Of a stretch of DNA of 64,000 bases, positions 16,572 to 26,226 are shown in pieces. The notes below the pieces were generated by a model. It was not told the DNA's origin. It did no database searches and saw only the letters and a list, made by a program, of their open reading frames with translations. The DNA lies in NCBI RefSeq assembly GCF_008710705.1, contig NZ_VYRZ01000002.1:124001-188000 (forward strand), read 5' to 3'. The position numbers and the translations under genes were made by a program. This DNA comes from Microbacterium radiodurans. GTDB taxonomy: Bacteria; Actinomycetota; Actinomycetes; Actinomycetales; Microbacteriaceae. Each line of letters starts with the position of its first letter. Within the stretch, counting starts at the first letter, position 1.

Positions 16572-18115
16572 CACGCGGCCTCTTCTCGGCGGATGTCGTC
16601 GGAGCGGTGGTGCGCACCGAGGGACGTCGGGCGCGCGATCGCCGCGGCGACCACGGCACGCGCCACGCTGAGCAGGTTGCCGTCCTCGAGCGCAGCGATC
16701 GACCCGTCGGGAACGAAGCTCCGGTGCCACCGCTCGAGCTGGAAGGCCGCGCGCTCGAGGCCGGCGGCGTCGCGCGCGAGCCCGGCGTCGCGCCACATGA
16801 GTCGTTGCAGCTCCGGGCGGGAGAACGGTCCTGGGGATCGATCGAGGGCGGAGGGCGTCGTCGAACCGGTGACCGCAGCGACGCCCGCCACCGTGGCTGC
16901 CGGCATCCGCACCGGCCCCGGCCCGTCGGTGTCCCCGGTGTCGCCGACGGCCAGGCCGGCCCGGGCACCGAACACGGCGGCCTCGAGCAGCGAGTTCGAT
17001 GCCAGGCGATTGGCCCCGTGCACGCCCGTCCGCGCGACCTCGCCGACCGCGAAGAGGCCGGGGACGCTGGTGCGGCCGTCGAGGTCGGTCGTCACGCCGC
17101 CCATGAGATAGTGCGCGGCGGGGGTGACCGGTACGCCCTCGCGCGACCAGTCCCAGCCGCGGGCGCGGACGGCCGCGTCGACCGTCGGGAACCGCTCGGC
17201 CAGGAACGCCGCGGTTTCGGCGCGGGTCGGACGGATGCCGGTGGCATCGAGCAGCACGGGGGCGCCGTGCTGCCGCGCCATGGCGGTCGCGATGGCCCGG
17301 GCGACGACATCGCGCGGTGCGAGTTCGCCCGCCGGGTGCGCGTCGAGGGCGAACCGGCGGCCGTCGGCATCGCGCAGGACCGCGCCCTCGCCGCGCACGG
17401 CTTCGGACACGAGTGTGCCGTCCGCCAGCGCGGTCGGGTGGAACTGGACGAACTCGAGATCGGCCGTCTCGGCACCGGCGCGCAGGGCGAGCGCGATGCC
17501 GTCGCCGGTCGCGACCGCGGGGTTCGTGGTGTGCTCGAACAGCTGACCGGCTCCGCCCGTCGCGAGCACGACCGCGTCGGCGGGAAGCGTGCGGCGGTGT
17601 CCGCCGACGAGGATCTCGACCCCGCGGGCGCGACCGCCGCGCACGACGACATCGGTCGCGAATGCGTGCTCGAGCAGCTCGACGGGTGCGTCGCGCACCG
17701 CGGCTGAGAGCGCCTGCTGGATGGCGGCGCCGGTCGCATCCCCGCCGGCGTGGAGGATGCGGGCGAACGAGTGCGCACCCTCGAGCCCTCCGCGCAGGAC
17801 GCCCGTGGCGTCGCGGTCGAACGCGACGCCGCGTGTCACCAGCTCGCGCACGACCGCCGAAGCGCCTGCGACGAGGGTGGCGACCGCCGATTCGACGGCG
17901 AAGCCGGCTCCGGCTCCGAGCGTGTCGGACGCGTGCGCTGCGGGCGAGTCGCCGGGGAGCACGGCGGCGGCGATGCCGCCCTGCGCGCGTGCCGTGTTGC
18001 CGTCGCCGAGCGCGGCCTTCGTCACGACCGTCACGAGGCAGCCCGCCGCGGCCGCGTGAAGCGCGCACGTGAGACCGGCCAGACCCGACCCGATCACGAC
18101 GACGCGCCTGGTCAC
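16571..18115 (-). CDS. nadB: L-aspartate oxidase NadB
   Basis: FAD flavoenzyme that oxidises L-aspartate to iminoaspartate, the first de novo NAD step. The product is 514 residues. It shows the N-terminal FAD motif VVVIGSGLAGLTCAL (residues 5-19), the ARAQGGIAAAV loop near 45, QFHPTAL near 240, and VGEVARTGVHGANRLASNSL near 355, followed by the helical succinate-dehydrogenase-like C-terminal domain. GTG start overlapping the nadA stop by 4 bases (GTGA). It passes its unstable product to NadA. Confidence 0.96.
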   Translation of the reverse strand: MTRRVVVIGSGLAGLTCALHAAAAGCLVTVVTKAALGDGNTARAQGGIAAAVLPGDSPAAHASDTLGAGAGFAVESAVATLVAGASAVVRELVTRGVAFDRDATGVLRGGLEGAHSFARILHAGGDATGAAIQQALSAAVRDAPVELLEHAFATDVVVRGGRARGVEILVGGHRRTLPADAVVLATGGAGQLFEHTTNPAVATGDGIALALRAGAETADLEFVQFHPTALADGTLVSEAVRGEGAVLRDADGRRFALDAHPAGELAPRDVVARAIATAMARQHGAPVLLDATGIRPTRAETAAFLAERFPTVDAAVRARGWDWSREGVPVTPAAHYLMGGVTTDLDGRTSVPGLFAVGEVARTGVHGANRLASNSLLEAAVFGARAGLAVGDTGDTDGPGPVRMPAATVAGVAAVTGSTTPSALDRSPGPFSRPELQRLMWRDAGLARDAAGLERAAFQLERWHRSFVPDGSIAALEDGNLLSVARAVVAAAIARPTSLGAHHRSDDIRREEAA

Positions 18116-19437
18116 GGCCGGGCCGCCAGCATCCGGTCGAGCGCGACGCGCGCGGGAGCGGAGACGTCGGCCGAGACCGTGATCCGGTTGGGCGTGCGGC
18201 CGGCGACGAGCTCTTCGAGAACCCAGGCGAGGTACCCGGGGTGGATGCGGTACATCGTCGAGCACGGGCAGACCACGGGATCGAGACAGAAGATCCGGTG
18301 CTGCGGGTACTCGGCGGCGAGCCGCTGGACGAGGTTGATCTCGGTGCCGATCGCGAAGGTCGTCGGAGTCGTCGCCGCGGCGATCGCCTTGCGGATGTAG
18401 TCGGTGGAGCCCGACTCGTCCGCTGCGTCGACGACCTCCATCGGGCATTCGGGGTGCACGATGACGCGGACGTCGGGATGCTCGGAACGGGCCTTGTCGA
18501 TCTGCCCGACGGTGAAACGTCGGTGCACCGAGCAGAACCCGTGCCAGAGGACGACCTGCGCGTCGGCGAGGGTCTGCTCGTCGGTACCGCCCCACGGCCG
18601 GCGCGGGTTCCACATCGGCATCCGGTCGAGCGGGACGCCCATCGCCTTCGCGGTGTTGCGTCCGAGGTGCTGGTCGGGGAAGAACAGCACGCGCCGTCCC
18701 CGAGCGAAGGCCCACTCGAGCACCGTCCGGGCGTTCGACGACGTGCAGACGATGCCGCCGTGGCGACCGACGAAGCCCTTGATCGCGGCCGAGGAGTTCA
18801 TGTACGTCACGGGGATGACGGGGAGCAGGCCATCGGCGTCGGGGGTGTCGAGGTCGCCGTAGACCTCGGCGAGCTGCTCCCAGCAGTCCTCGACGTCGTC
18901 GATCGAGGCCATGTCGGCCATCGAGCAGCCGGCGGCGAGGTTCGGGAGGACGACGGCCTGCTCGGGGCGTGAGAGCAGGTCGGCCGTCTCGGCCATGAAG
19001 TGCACGCCGCAGAAGACGATGGTCTCCGCCTCGGGGTGCGCCTGCGCCGCCCCCGCGAGCTGGAAGGAGTCGCCGACGTAGTCGGCGTGGACGACCACCT
19101 CCTCGCGCTGGTAGAAGTGCCCGAGCACGACGACCCGGTCGCCGAGCGCCTCCTTCGCGCGACGGATGCGGTCGTGGAGATCCGCCTCCGTGGCGACGCG
19201 GTACGGCGCGGGCAGCTCGCCCTGACGCGGGGCGCCGGTCGGGATGACGTCTCCCATCGACGAGCCCGGTCCGTAGCCGGGCCGCACGTCGAAGTCCCAC
19301 GGCCCGGCCGCCAGGTCCGTGGTGCACGTCTCGGCCGTCGACGCGCCGGTGACGATGGCCTGGATGCCGTGATCGACGCTCGGGTCGAGCGGACGAGCGT
19401 CGTCGGGGCGCGGGATGAGGGTGAGGGGCGAGGTCAT
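18112..19437 (-). CDS. nadA: Quinolinate synthase NadA
   Basis: [4Fe-4S] enzyme that condenses iminoaspartate with dihydroxyacetone phosphate to quinolinate. The 441-residue product has an N-terminal extension of about 80 residues compared with short NadA. Cluster cysteine candidates: C143 in VFCGVHFMAE, C231 in IVCTSSN, and the CPC pair at about 390-392 (VVCPCSTMYRIHP). The HFYQREEVV and HPECPMEV motifs are also present. The ATG overlaps the nrtR stop by 4 bases. Confidence 0.96.
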   Translation of the reverse strand: MTSPLTLIPRPDDARPLDPSVDHGIQAIVTGASTAETCTTDLAAGPWDFDVRPGYGPGSSMGDVIPTGAPRQGELPAPYRVATEADLHDRIRRAKEALGDRVVVLGHFYQREEVVVHADYVGDSFQLAGAAQAHPEAETIVFCGVHFMAETADLLSRPEQAVVLPNLAAGCSMADMASIDDVEDCWEQLAEVYGDLDTPDADGLLPVIPVTYMNSSAAIKGFVGRHGGIVCTSSNARTVLEWAFARGRRVLFFPDQHLGRNTAKAMGVPLDRMPMWNPRRPWGGTDEQTLADAQVVLWHGFCSVHRRFTVGQIDKARSEHPDVRVIVHPECPMEVVDAADESGSTDYIRKAIAAATTPTTFAIGTEINLVQRLAAEYPQHRIFCLDPVVCPCSTMYRIHPGYLAWVLEELVAGRTPNRITVSADVSAPARVALDRMLAARP

Positions 19438-20144
19438 GACGGGTCCTTCGGCGCGGGGAGCGGGCCGCGGTCGGCGAGCTCGACGTCGTGGTTGTAGCGG
19501 TACAGGCGCGCCGGGCGGTGGCTGCCCGTGCGGAAGTCGTCGGTCGGGATGAGTGTTCCCGAGCCCTCGACCTGGCGGCGGAAGTTGGCGGGGTCGAGCC
19601 GCCTCCCGCCGATCGCCTCGTAGACCTCGCGGAGGTCGGCGAGGGTGAACAGATCCGGCAGCAGGCCGTGGGCGATGCGGCTGTAGCCGACCTTGTTGCG
19701 CAGACGCCACAGTGCGTAGTCGACGATGTGGGCGTGGTCGAAGGCGAGGGGCGGCAGCGCGGCCGCGTCGAACCAGGCGACGTTCTCGTCCGCGGGGAGC
19801 GGAGTCGCCGCGATCTCTTCGCGCACGAGGGCCCAGTAGACGATCGACACGACGCGGGAGGGGGAGCGGTCGGGGTCGCCGAAGGCGTAGAGCTGCTCGA
19901 GGTAGCGCGGGGCCAGGGCGGTCGTCTCGCCGAGTGTGCGGGATGCCGCGGCCTCGAGTCCTTCGGAGCGGCGCAGCCAGCCGCCCGGCAGCGCCCACTG
20001 CCCGTCGTGCGGATCGCGCGTGCGCCGGACGAGGGGCATGACGACGTCGGGTACGGCGCCGTCATCCCGGTGGCGGAGGCTGAAGATCACCGTCGACACC
20101 GCGACGCGGATCGCCCCGTCGTCGGTTTTTGTCATCTTGACCAT
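19434..20144 (-). CDS. nrtR: NrtR-type regulator of NAD synthesis (NUDIX + winged helix)
   Basis: A 236-residue regulator made of an N-terminal NUDIX-like domain (about 10-150) and a C-terminal winged-helix domain (about 160-230, with NKVGYSRIAHGLLPDLFTL). The NUDIX box at residues 54-77 is degenerate: the R-E-U-x-E-E core reads R-T-L-G-E-T, so catalytic glutamates are lost, as expected for a sensor that binds ADP-ribose and not a hydrolase. It is the first gene of the nad operon. GGAGGA precedes the ATG at 20144; an ATG at 20135 is possible. A palindrome covers its start codon. Confidence 0.9.
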   Translation of the reverse strand: MVKMTKTDDGAIRVAVSTVIFSLRHRDDGAVPDVVMPLVRRTRDPHDGQWALPGGWLRRSEGLEAAASRTLGETTALAPRYLEQLYAFGDPDRSPSRVVSIVYWALVREEIAATPLPADENVAWFDAAALPPLAFDHAHIVDYALWRLRNKVGYSRIAHGLLPDLFTLADLREVYEAIGGRRLDPANFRRQVEGSGTLIPTDDFRTGSHRPARLYRYNHDVELADRGPLPAPKDPS

Positions 20145-20146
20145 AA
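20126..20146. promoter_or_regulatory. Candidate NrtR operator over the nrtR start codon
   Basis: A 21-bp imperfect palindrome: TTTTTGTCA - TCT - TGACCATAA on the plus strand, 7 of 9 arm positions matching. It spans the nrtR ATG and first codons, downstream of the predicted promoter, so bound regulator could block transcription. NrtR proteins are known to bind palindromic sites in front of nad genes; that this is the site is inference. Confidence 0.55.
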
Positions 20147-20160
20147 GTCCTCCGAGAACG

Positions 20161-20190
20161 ATCTTAAGGTGCGCCGCACCCGAAGGGCAA
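20161..20190 (-). promoter_or_regulatory. Predicted promoter of the nrtR-nadABC operon
   Basis: Read on the minus strand: TTGCCC (20190-20185), 18-base spacer, TAAGAT (20166-20161). Transcription would begin around 20154, a few bases before the nrtR ribosome binding site. Confidence 0.5.
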
Positions 20191-20245
20191 ACCGGGGTAC
20201 TCCCAGCGACGCCGCGTACCCTGGAGACCCACCCGAGGAGGTCCC

Positions 20246-21418
20246 GTGCTGCTGGTCGACGTTCTCGTCGTGATCCTCCTCGTGGCCGCTCTCGCCATCG
20301 GCGCCACGCGCGGCCTCGTGGCCATCGCGGGCTCACTCGCGGGTCTCGTCGTCGGGTCGCTGCTGGCGGTCTGGGCGATCCCGCTGATCGCGCCGGGCGT
20401 CGCCGACTGGGAGTACCGCTCGCTCGTGCTCACCGCGTGCGCGATCGGCATCATCGCGCTCGTCACGGTGCTCGGCACCGCCGTGGGGGCGGCACTGCGG
20501 CGCGGAGTCGAGCGGGCGAAGCTGCGCGTGCTCGACCGGCTCCTCGGTGCCGGTGCGGCGACGATCGCGGGCGCGCTCGTGCTCCTCCTCGGGGCCGGTG
20601 CCGTCACCGCGAGCGGGATGCCGGTGGTGTCGACCGCGGTCGCGTCGTCCCGAGTGCTCGGCTTCATCGACGCGCTCACGCCCGACCCGGTCGACTCGGC
20701 GCTCGCCGAGGTGCGCGGTTTCGTCGTGGACGAGGGGATCCCGCGCATCGGCGAGCTGCTGCGCCCGGAGGTCGAGCCGACGGCGCCGCCTGTCGCGCTC
20801 GATGATCCCGAGTTGGAGCGGGCCGCGGCCTCCGTCGCCCGCATCAGCGGAACCGCCTACGCGTGCGGCGTGTCGATGACGGGCTCCGGCTTCGTCGCCG
20901 GCTCCGACCTCATCGTCACCAACGCGCACGTCGTCGCAGGAGTCGACGCTCCGCTCATCGAGCTGCCGGGCCAGAGCCCGCGCGAAGGACGGGTCGTGGC
21001 GTTCGACCCGGTCCACGACCTCGCGATCATCGCCGTACAGGACCTCGCCGCCGCGCCGATCCCGATCACCGCGCCGGTCGCGGCGGGCACGGCCGTCGCC
21101 GTCCAGGGATACCCGCTCGGCGGACCGTTCACGAGCGGGTCGGCCTTCGTCGTCTCGGTCGGTGTGGCTCCCGTCGCCGACATCTACGACGCCAGCCGGG
21201 CCCCGCGCGAGATCTACGCCCTCGACGCCGACGTCCGGCCCGGCAACTCCGGCGGGCCGCTGCTCACCGCCGACGGGACGATCGCCGGTGTCGTGTTCGC
21301 GCGCGGCGCCGACGACGAGCGTCGCGGGTACGCGATGACCACCGATGAGCTGCTGCCGGTTCTCGAATCCGTGGACGCCGGCTCGCCCGCCGTATCCTCG
21401 GGCCGCTGCACATCCTGA
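20246..21418 (+). CDS. MarP-like membrane serine protease (CvpA + trypsin-like)
   Basis: A 390-residue protein with four N-terminal membrane helices forming a CvpA-like domain (about 1-125), a linker, then an extracellular trypsin-like protease domain (about 195-380). The catalytic triad is H228 (TNAHVVAG), D258 (HDLAII) and S335 (RPGNSGGP). C207 and C388 match the spacing of the regulatory disulfide in mycobacterial MarP (Rv3671c), needed for acid and oxidative stress resistance. GTG start behind GAGGAGG. Divergent from the nad operon. Confidence 0.92.
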   Translation: MLLVDVLVVILLVAALAIGATRGLVAIAGSLAGLVVGSLLAVWAIPLIAPGVADWEYRSLVLTACAIGIIALVTVLGTAVGAALRRGVERAKLRVLDRLLGAGAATIAGALVLLLGAGAVTASGMPVVSTAVASSRVLGFIDALTPDPVDSALAEVRGFVVDEGIPRIGELLRPEVEPTAPPVALDDPELERAAASVARISGTAYACGVSMTGSGFVAGSDLIVTNAHVVAGVDAPLIELPGQSPREGRVVAFDPVHDLAIIAVQDLAAAPIPITAPVAAGTAVAVQGYPLGGPFTSGSAFVVSVGVAPVADIYDASRAPREIYALDADVRPGNSGGPLLTADGTIAGVVFARGADDERRGYAMTTDELLPVLESVDAGSPAVSSGRCTS

Positions 21419-21454
21419 CCGCATTCGGGTCTCGGCGCAGCGGCGCCGTGCCGC

Positions 21455-21460
21455 TATGCT
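21455..21460 (+). promoter_or_regulatory. -10 element for the glycine-riboswitch/gcv operon
   Basis: TATGCT about 35 bases upstream of the first riboswitch aptamer. No convincing -35 hexamer is seen. Confidence 0.4.
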
Positions 21461-21489
21461 GATCGCGCAACTGAAGACAGGCCGCATGA

Positions 21490-21683
21490 CGCACGCGGGA
21501 GAGCTCCGGCATCCGCCGGGCACCGAAGGAGCAAGCCTCCCCGCCAATCTCTCAGGTCCGTGTACCGCGCACGTCCGGCCGCTCTGGAAAGCGATCTCGA
21601 TCGAGATCCGCCCACGGTGAAAACCGGGTGCCGCCTGCGCAGGCGACCCCGGTGAAGCTCTCAGGCCCAAGACAGAGGGGGAG
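21490..21683 (+). ncRNA. Tandem glycine riboswitch
   Basis: Two successive aptamers in the gcvT leader. Aptamer 1 (about 21497-21556) has GGGAGAG, a CACCGAAGGAGCAA core and closing TCTCTCAGG. Aptamer 2 (about 21585-21683) has CTGGAAAGCG, GGTGAAAACC, GGTGAAGCTCTCAGG and CCAAGACAGAGGGGGAG. These are the hallmark elements of the gcvT riboswitch, which turns on glycine cleavage genes when glycine is plentiful. The expression platform sits in the 50 bases before gcvT and its mechanism cannot be read with certainty. Confidence 0.93.
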
Positions 21684-21733
21684 TTCCCGGATGCCGTGGC
21701 CGCGGCATCCGCCCGCCCGTCACGGGAGAACTC

Positions 21734-22915
21734 ATGTCAGAGCCCCGCTCCACCGTCCTGCACCATCGTCACGCCGACCTCGGCGCCTCCTTCACCGACT
21801 TCGGCGGCTGGCTCATGCCGGTGCGCTACACGTCCGACCTCGCCGAGCATCACGCCGTGCGCGCCGCGGCGGGACTGTTCGACATCTCGCACATGGCCGA
21901 GTTCTCGGTCGAGTACGGCGATGCCGCCGGCTTCCTCGACCACGCCCTCGCGGGCCGCATCTCGTCGATGCGGGTGGGCAAGGCGAAGTACTCGCTCGTG
22001 CTCGCGCCCGACGGCGGCATCGTCGACGACGTCATCGTCTACCGCACCGGTCCCGTGGCCTTCCTCGTCATCGCCAACGCGGGCAATCGCGCTGCCGTCG
22101 CCACCGCCCTCGCGGCCGCCGTCGAACCCTGGCGGGCGTCCCGGCCCGCCCCGGGCGTCGACAGCGCCGATGGTTCGTTCGCCTTCGTCGTCGGTGGCGA
22201 GGTGCCGCACATCACCGACATCACCGATCAGATGGCGCTCGTGGCCGTGCAGGGCCCCCGCGCGCTCGAGGTCGTCCAGGCCGTCGCTGAGATCGAGGTG
22301 ACGGGCGTGCCGCTCGCCGAGCTCGGCTACTACGCCTTCACGACCGCGGAGTTCGACGGCCGGTCCGTCGTCATCGCCACGACCGGCTACACCGGCGAGG
22401 CGGGATTCGAGCTGATGATCCCGGTCGCCGCCGCGGAGGGGCTCTGGGACGCCCTGCTCGCGGCAGGCGCGCCGTTCGGACTGGTGCCTGCGGGGCTCGC
22501 CTCGCGAGACACGCTCCGTCTCGAGGCGGGGATGCCGCTGTACGGACACGAGCTCTCGCGCGCCGTCACGCCCACGCAGGCCGGACTCGCCCGCGCCGTC
22601 GCCGACGACAAGGCCGACTTCGTCGGGAAGACGGCACTCGCCGAGCGATCGGACGCCGGCGCTCCCGTGCTCGTCGGTCTCGCGGCCGAGGGCCGCCGCG
22701 CCGGTCGCGCCGGCTACGCCGTCATCGATGCCGACGGCCACCGCGTCGGCGAGATCACGAGCGGGGCGCTCAGCCCCACCCTCGGCCACCCCATCGCCCT
22801 CGCGTACGTCGACCCCGCGGCATCCCAGCCCGGCACCGAGCTCGCCATCGACGTCCGCGGCACCATCATCCCCGCCACCGTGACCCCGCTGCCGTTCTAC
22901 CGGAGGAAGAAATGA
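21734..22915 (+). CDS. gcvT: Glycine cleavage system T protein (aminomethyltransferase)
   Basis: A 393-residue tetrahydrofolate-dependent aminomethyltransferase that releases ammonia and methylene-THF from the aminomethyl-lipoyl arm of GcvH. Recognisable parts are the N-terminal [13 protein letters not shown], the DISHMAEF motif, [21 protein letters not shown] and the C-terminal FYRRKK. GGGAGAA precedes the ATG. First gene of gcvTHP, under the glycine riboswitch. Confidence 0.97.
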   Translation: MSEPRSTVLHHRHADLGASFTDFGGWLMPVRYTSDLAEHHAVRAAAGLFDISHMAEFSVEYGDAAGFLDHALAGRISSMRVGKAKYSLVLAPDGGIVDDVIVYRTGPVAFLVIANAGNRAAVATALAAAVEPWRASRPAPGVDSADGSFAFVVGGEVPHITDITDQMALVAVQGPRALEVVQAVAEIEVTGVPLAELGYYAFTTAEFDGRSVVIATTGYTGEAGFELMIPVAAAEGLWDALLAAGAPFGLVPAGLASRDTLRLEAGMPLYGHELSRAVTPTQAGLARAVADDKADFVGKTALAERSDAGAPVLVGLAAEGRRAGRAGYAVIDADGHRVGEITSGALSPTLGHPIALAYVDPAASQPGTELAIDVRGTIIPATVTPLPFYRRKK

Positions 22916-23295
22916 CCGATCTCGACGCCCTGAAGTACACCTCCGAGCACGAGTGGGTCGACCTCTCGGGCACGACCGCGACCGTCGGCATCACCGATTT
23001 CGCCGCCGAGAAGCTGGGCGACGTCGTGTACGTCGACCTGCCCGCCGTGGGGAGCGTCGTCACCGCCGATCAGGTCTGCGGCGAGATCGAATCGACGAAG
23101 TCGGTCGGCGAGCTCTACGCCCCGCTGAGCGGCCGCGTCGTCGAGATCAACGACGCCGTCGTCGACGACCCGTCGCTCGTGAACGCAGGGCCGTTCGGCG
23201 AGGGCTGGCTGCTGCGCATCGAGGTCGACCCGGCCGACGCCGACGGACTGCTCGATCGCGCCGCCTACGCCGCGCTGACCGGCGGAGACGCATGA
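22912..23295 (+). CDS. gcvH: Glycine cleavage system H protein
   Basis: A 127-residue lipoyl-carrier protein that shuttles the aminomethyl group between GcvP, GcvT and lipoamide dehydrogenase. The lipoylation lysine is K63 in [19 protein letters not shown] at the start and the [13 protein letters not shown] segment are typical. The ATG overlaps the gcvT stop by 4 bases. Confidence 0.97.
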   Translation: MTDLDALKYTSEHEWVDLSGTTATVGITDFAAEKLGDVVYVDLPAVGSVVTADQVCGEIESTKSVGELYAPLSGRVVEINDAVVDDPSLVNAGPFGEGWLLRIEVDPADADGLLDRAAYAALTGGDA

Positions 23296-26159
23296 GCACC
23301 GACTTCGCTGCCCGCCACATCGGCACCGACGGGGCGGCGCAGCGCCGCATGCTCGACGCGCTCGGCTACGACGCTCTCGACGACCTCGTCGGACGAGCGG
23401 TCCCGTCGGCGATCCACGCGGCTCCGCCGGCCGACAGCGTGATCCCGCCCGCCGCGTCGGAGGACGAGGCGCTCGCGGAGCTCCGAGCGCTCGCGGGTCG
23501 GAACGGGTCGGCTCGGTCGATGATCGGGCTCGGCTACTACGACACGCACACGCCCGCGGTCATCCAGCGGAACGTCCTCGAGAACCCGTCGTGGTACACC
23601 GCCTACACGCCGTACCAGCCGGAGATCTCCCAGGGGCGGCTCGAGGCGCTCATCAACTTCCAGACGATGGTCACCGACCTGACCGGTCTCGCGACGGCCG
23701 GGGCGTCGATGCTCGACGAGTCGACGGCGGTCGTCGAGGGGATGCTCGTCGCGCGCCGGGCGTCGAAGAGCCGCTCGTCGGTCTTCCTGGTCGACGCCGA
23801 CGCGCTGCCGCAGACCAAGGCTCTGCTGGCGCACCGGGCCGACGCGGTCGGCATCGAGCTGCACGAGGTGGAGATCACGGCCGACGCGGCGGCGCTGCCG
23901 GAGGCTTTCGGCATCCTCATCCAGTACCCCGGCGCGTCCGGACGTGTCGTCGATCCGAGCCGTGCGATCGCCGCTGTCCAGGAGCGCGGCGGCCTCGTCG
24001 TCGTCGCCGCCGATCTGCTGGCCCTCACCCTGCTGCGCTCGCCCGGCGCACTGGGCGCCGACGTCGCGGCCGGTACGACGCAGCGCTTCGGGGTGCCGAT
24101 GGGTTTCGGCGGCCCGCACGCCGGCTATCTCGCGGTGCGCGCCGGTCTCGAGCGACAGCTGCCGGGGCGCCTCGTCGGCGTCTCGGTCGACGCCGCCGGC
24201 GACCCCGCCTACCGGCTCTCCCTGCAGACCCGCGAGCAGCACATCCGGCGCGAGAAGGCGACCTCGAACATCTGCACTGCGCAGGTGCTCCTCGCGGTCA
24301 TGGCGTCGATGTACGCCGTCTACCACGGCCCCGACGGCCTCCGCCGGATCGCCGAGGTCGTCGCCGGACGCGCGGCTCTCCTCGCCGAGTGGCTGATCGA
24401 GGCCGGCGCCGAGGTCGTCCACGAGACCTTCTTCGACACGCTGACTGTCCGCGTCCCCGGTCGCGCGGACGAGGTCGTCGCCACCGCGCATGACCGCGGC
24501 TATCAGCTGTGGCGGTGGGACGCCGACACCGTCGGCATCTCGGTCGACGAGACCACGACGACGACCGATCTGCACGTGGTGGCGCAGGCCTTCGGAGGCC
24601 CGGCGCAGCGCGCGTTCGGCTTCGCCGCGGGCGCGCTCTCCGCACGGCACACCGACGCGTCGCTCGCTCGCGACGACGAGTACCTCACGCACCCGGTGTT
24701 CAACACGCATCGGTCCGAGACGGCGATGATGCGGTACCTCAAGCAGCTCGCCGACCGCGACTATGCGCTCGATCGCGGCATGATCCCGCTCGGCTCGTGC
24801 ACGATGAAGCTCAATGCGGCGACCGAGATGGCGGCGGTGTCGTGGCCCGAGGTCGCGCGGGTCCATCCGTTCGCTCCGGCCGACGATGTGCGCGGATACC
24901 TCGATCTCGTCGACCAGCTGGAGTCGTGGCTCGCCGAGGTCACCGGTTACGACGCCGTCTCGCTGCAGCCGAACGCCGGATCGCAGGGCGAGCTGGCCGG
25001 GCTCCTCGCGATCCGGGGCTATCACCGCTCCCGCGGTGACGAGGCGCGCGACGTGTGCCTCATCCCGTCGTCGGCCCACGGCACCAACGCCGCCTCGGCC
25101 GTCCTGGCCGGGATGCGCGTGATCGTGGTCGCGTGCGACGAGGCCGGCAACGTCGACCTCGACGACCTCCGCGCGAAGATCGCCGCGCACGCCGATGCGC
25201 TCGCGGCGCTGATGATCACGTACCCGTCGACCCACGGCGTCTACGAGCACGACGTGCTCGCGATCACGGGGGCGGTGCACGACGCCGGCGGCCAGGTGTA
25301 CGTCGACGGCGCGAACCTCAACGCCCTGCTCGGCTACGCGCGCTTCGGCGACCTCGGCGGCGACGTCTCCCACCTGAACCTGCACAAGACGTTCGCGATC
25401 CCGCACGGCGGCGGCGGACCGGGCGTCGGCCCGGTGGCCGCCAAGGCGCACCTCGCGCCCTTCCTGCCGTCGCATCCGCTCGCTCAGCGGGCCGAGCACG
25501 CGGGCGGATTCCTCTTCGACGGCGGACCGGTCTCGGCCGCGCCGTACGGCTCGGCGTCGATCCTGCCGATCTCGTGGGCGTACGTGCGCATGATGGGGGC
25601 GGCCGGGCTGCGGGCGGCGACCGGTGCCGCGGTGCTCGCGGCCAACTACGTCGCCGCGCGGCTGCGGGATCACTACCCGGTTCTGTACGCGGGAGAGGGC
25701 GGACTCGTGGCGCACGAGTGCATCCTGGACCTGCGTCCGCTGCGCGAAAGCACCGGCATCACGGTCGACGACGTCGCCAAGCGGCTGATCGACTACGGCT
25801 TCCACGCCCCGACGATGTCCTTCCCGGTCGCCGGAACGCTCATGGTCGAACCCACCGAGTCGGAGGATCTCGCCGAGATCGACCGGTTCGTCGAGGCGAT
25901 GGTCGCGATCCGGGCCGAGGCCGATCGCGTCGCGGCGGGGGACTGGCCCGCGGACGACAACCCGCTCGTCGGTGCCCCGCACACGGCGGTGTCGACCGTG
26001 GTGGGCGAGTGGCGGCATCCGTACACGCGCGAGGAGGCGGTCTACCCCGTCCGTTCCCTCGTTCGCACGAAGTACTGGCCGCCCGTCCGCCGCATCGACC
26101 AGGCCTACGGCGACCGCAACCTCGTGTGCTCCTGCCCGCCGCCCGACGCCTTCGCCTGA
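23292..26159 (+). CDS. gcvP: Glycine dehydrogenase (decarboxylating), GcvP
   Basis: A 955-residue, full-length single-chain P protein that decarboxylates glycine with PLP. The PLP lysine is K699 in [17 protein letters not shown]; the N-terminal half has [11 protein letters not shown] and the [16 protein letters not shown] stretch. The ATG overlaps the gcvH stop by 4 bases (ATGA), so gcvT, gcvH and gcvP form one coupled operon. The lipoamide dehydrogenase (L protein) is not in this window. Confidence 0.97.
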   Translation: MSTDFAARHIGTDGAAQRRMLDALGYDALDDLVGRAVPSAIHAAPPADSVIPPAASEDEALAELRALAGRNGSARSMIGLGYYDTHTPAVIQRNVLENPSWYTAYTPYQPEISQGRLEALINFQTMVTDLTGLATAGASMLDESTAVVEGMLVARRASKSRSSVFLVDADALPQTKALLAHRADAVGIELHEVEITADAAALPEAFGILIQYPGASGRVVDPSRAIAAVQERGGLVVVAADLLALTLLRSPGALGADVAAGTTQRFGVPMGFGGPHAGYLAVRAGLERQLPGRLVGVSVDAAGDPAYRLSLQTREQHIRREKATSNICTAQVLLAVMASMYAVYHGPDGLRRIAEVVAGRAALLAEWLIEAGAEVVHETFFDTLTVRVPGRADEVVATAHDRGYQLWRWDADTVGISVDETTTTTDLHVVAQAFGGPAQRAFGFAAGALSARHTDASLARDDEYLTHPVFNTHRSETAMMRYLKQLADRDYALDRGMIPLGSCTMKLNAATEMAAVSWPEVARVHPFAPADDVRGYLDLVDQLESWLAEVTGYDAVSLQPNAGSQGELAGLLAIRGYHRSRGDEARDVCLIPSSAHGTNAASAVLAGMRVIVVACDEAGNVDLDDLRAKIAAHADALAALMITYPSTHGVYEHDVLAITGAVHDAGGQVYVDGANLNALLGYARFGDLGGDVSHLNLHKTFAIPHGGGGPGVGPVAAKAHLAPFLPSHPLAQRAEHAGGFLFDGGPVSAAPYGSASILPISWAYVRMMGAAGLRAATGAAVLAANYVAARLRDHYPVLYAGEGGLVAHECILDLRPLRESTGITVDDVAKRLIDYGFHAPTMSFPVAGTLMVEPTESEDLAEIDRFVEAMVAIRAEADRVAAGDWPADDNPLVGAPHTAVSTVVGEWRHPYTREEAVYPVRSLVRTKYWPPVRRIDQAYGDRNLVCSCPPPDAFA

Positions 26160-26194
26160 CCCCGCCGCCTCCCGCCTCCGCGCGCCTCCGCCCG

Positions 26195-26218
26195 CGAGAC
26201 AGCACTGTCGCGCCGAGA
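26195..26218 (+). repeat. Palindromic interspersed repeat, copy 1
   Basis: A 24-base element CGAGACAGCACTGTCGCGCC plus GAGA, just after gcvP. It shares the core CGAGAC..CA.T.TCGCGCCGA with three other copies that bracket the AbiEi-like gene. Confidence 0.7.
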
Positions 26219-26226
26219 CGATGGGT

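Noticed and set aside
16571..20065. Apparent 1164-residue protein joining nadB to upstream sequence
   Set aside because: Only the last 514 residues are NadB; the upstream part is nadA and nrtR read in the wrong frame. Not a fusion.
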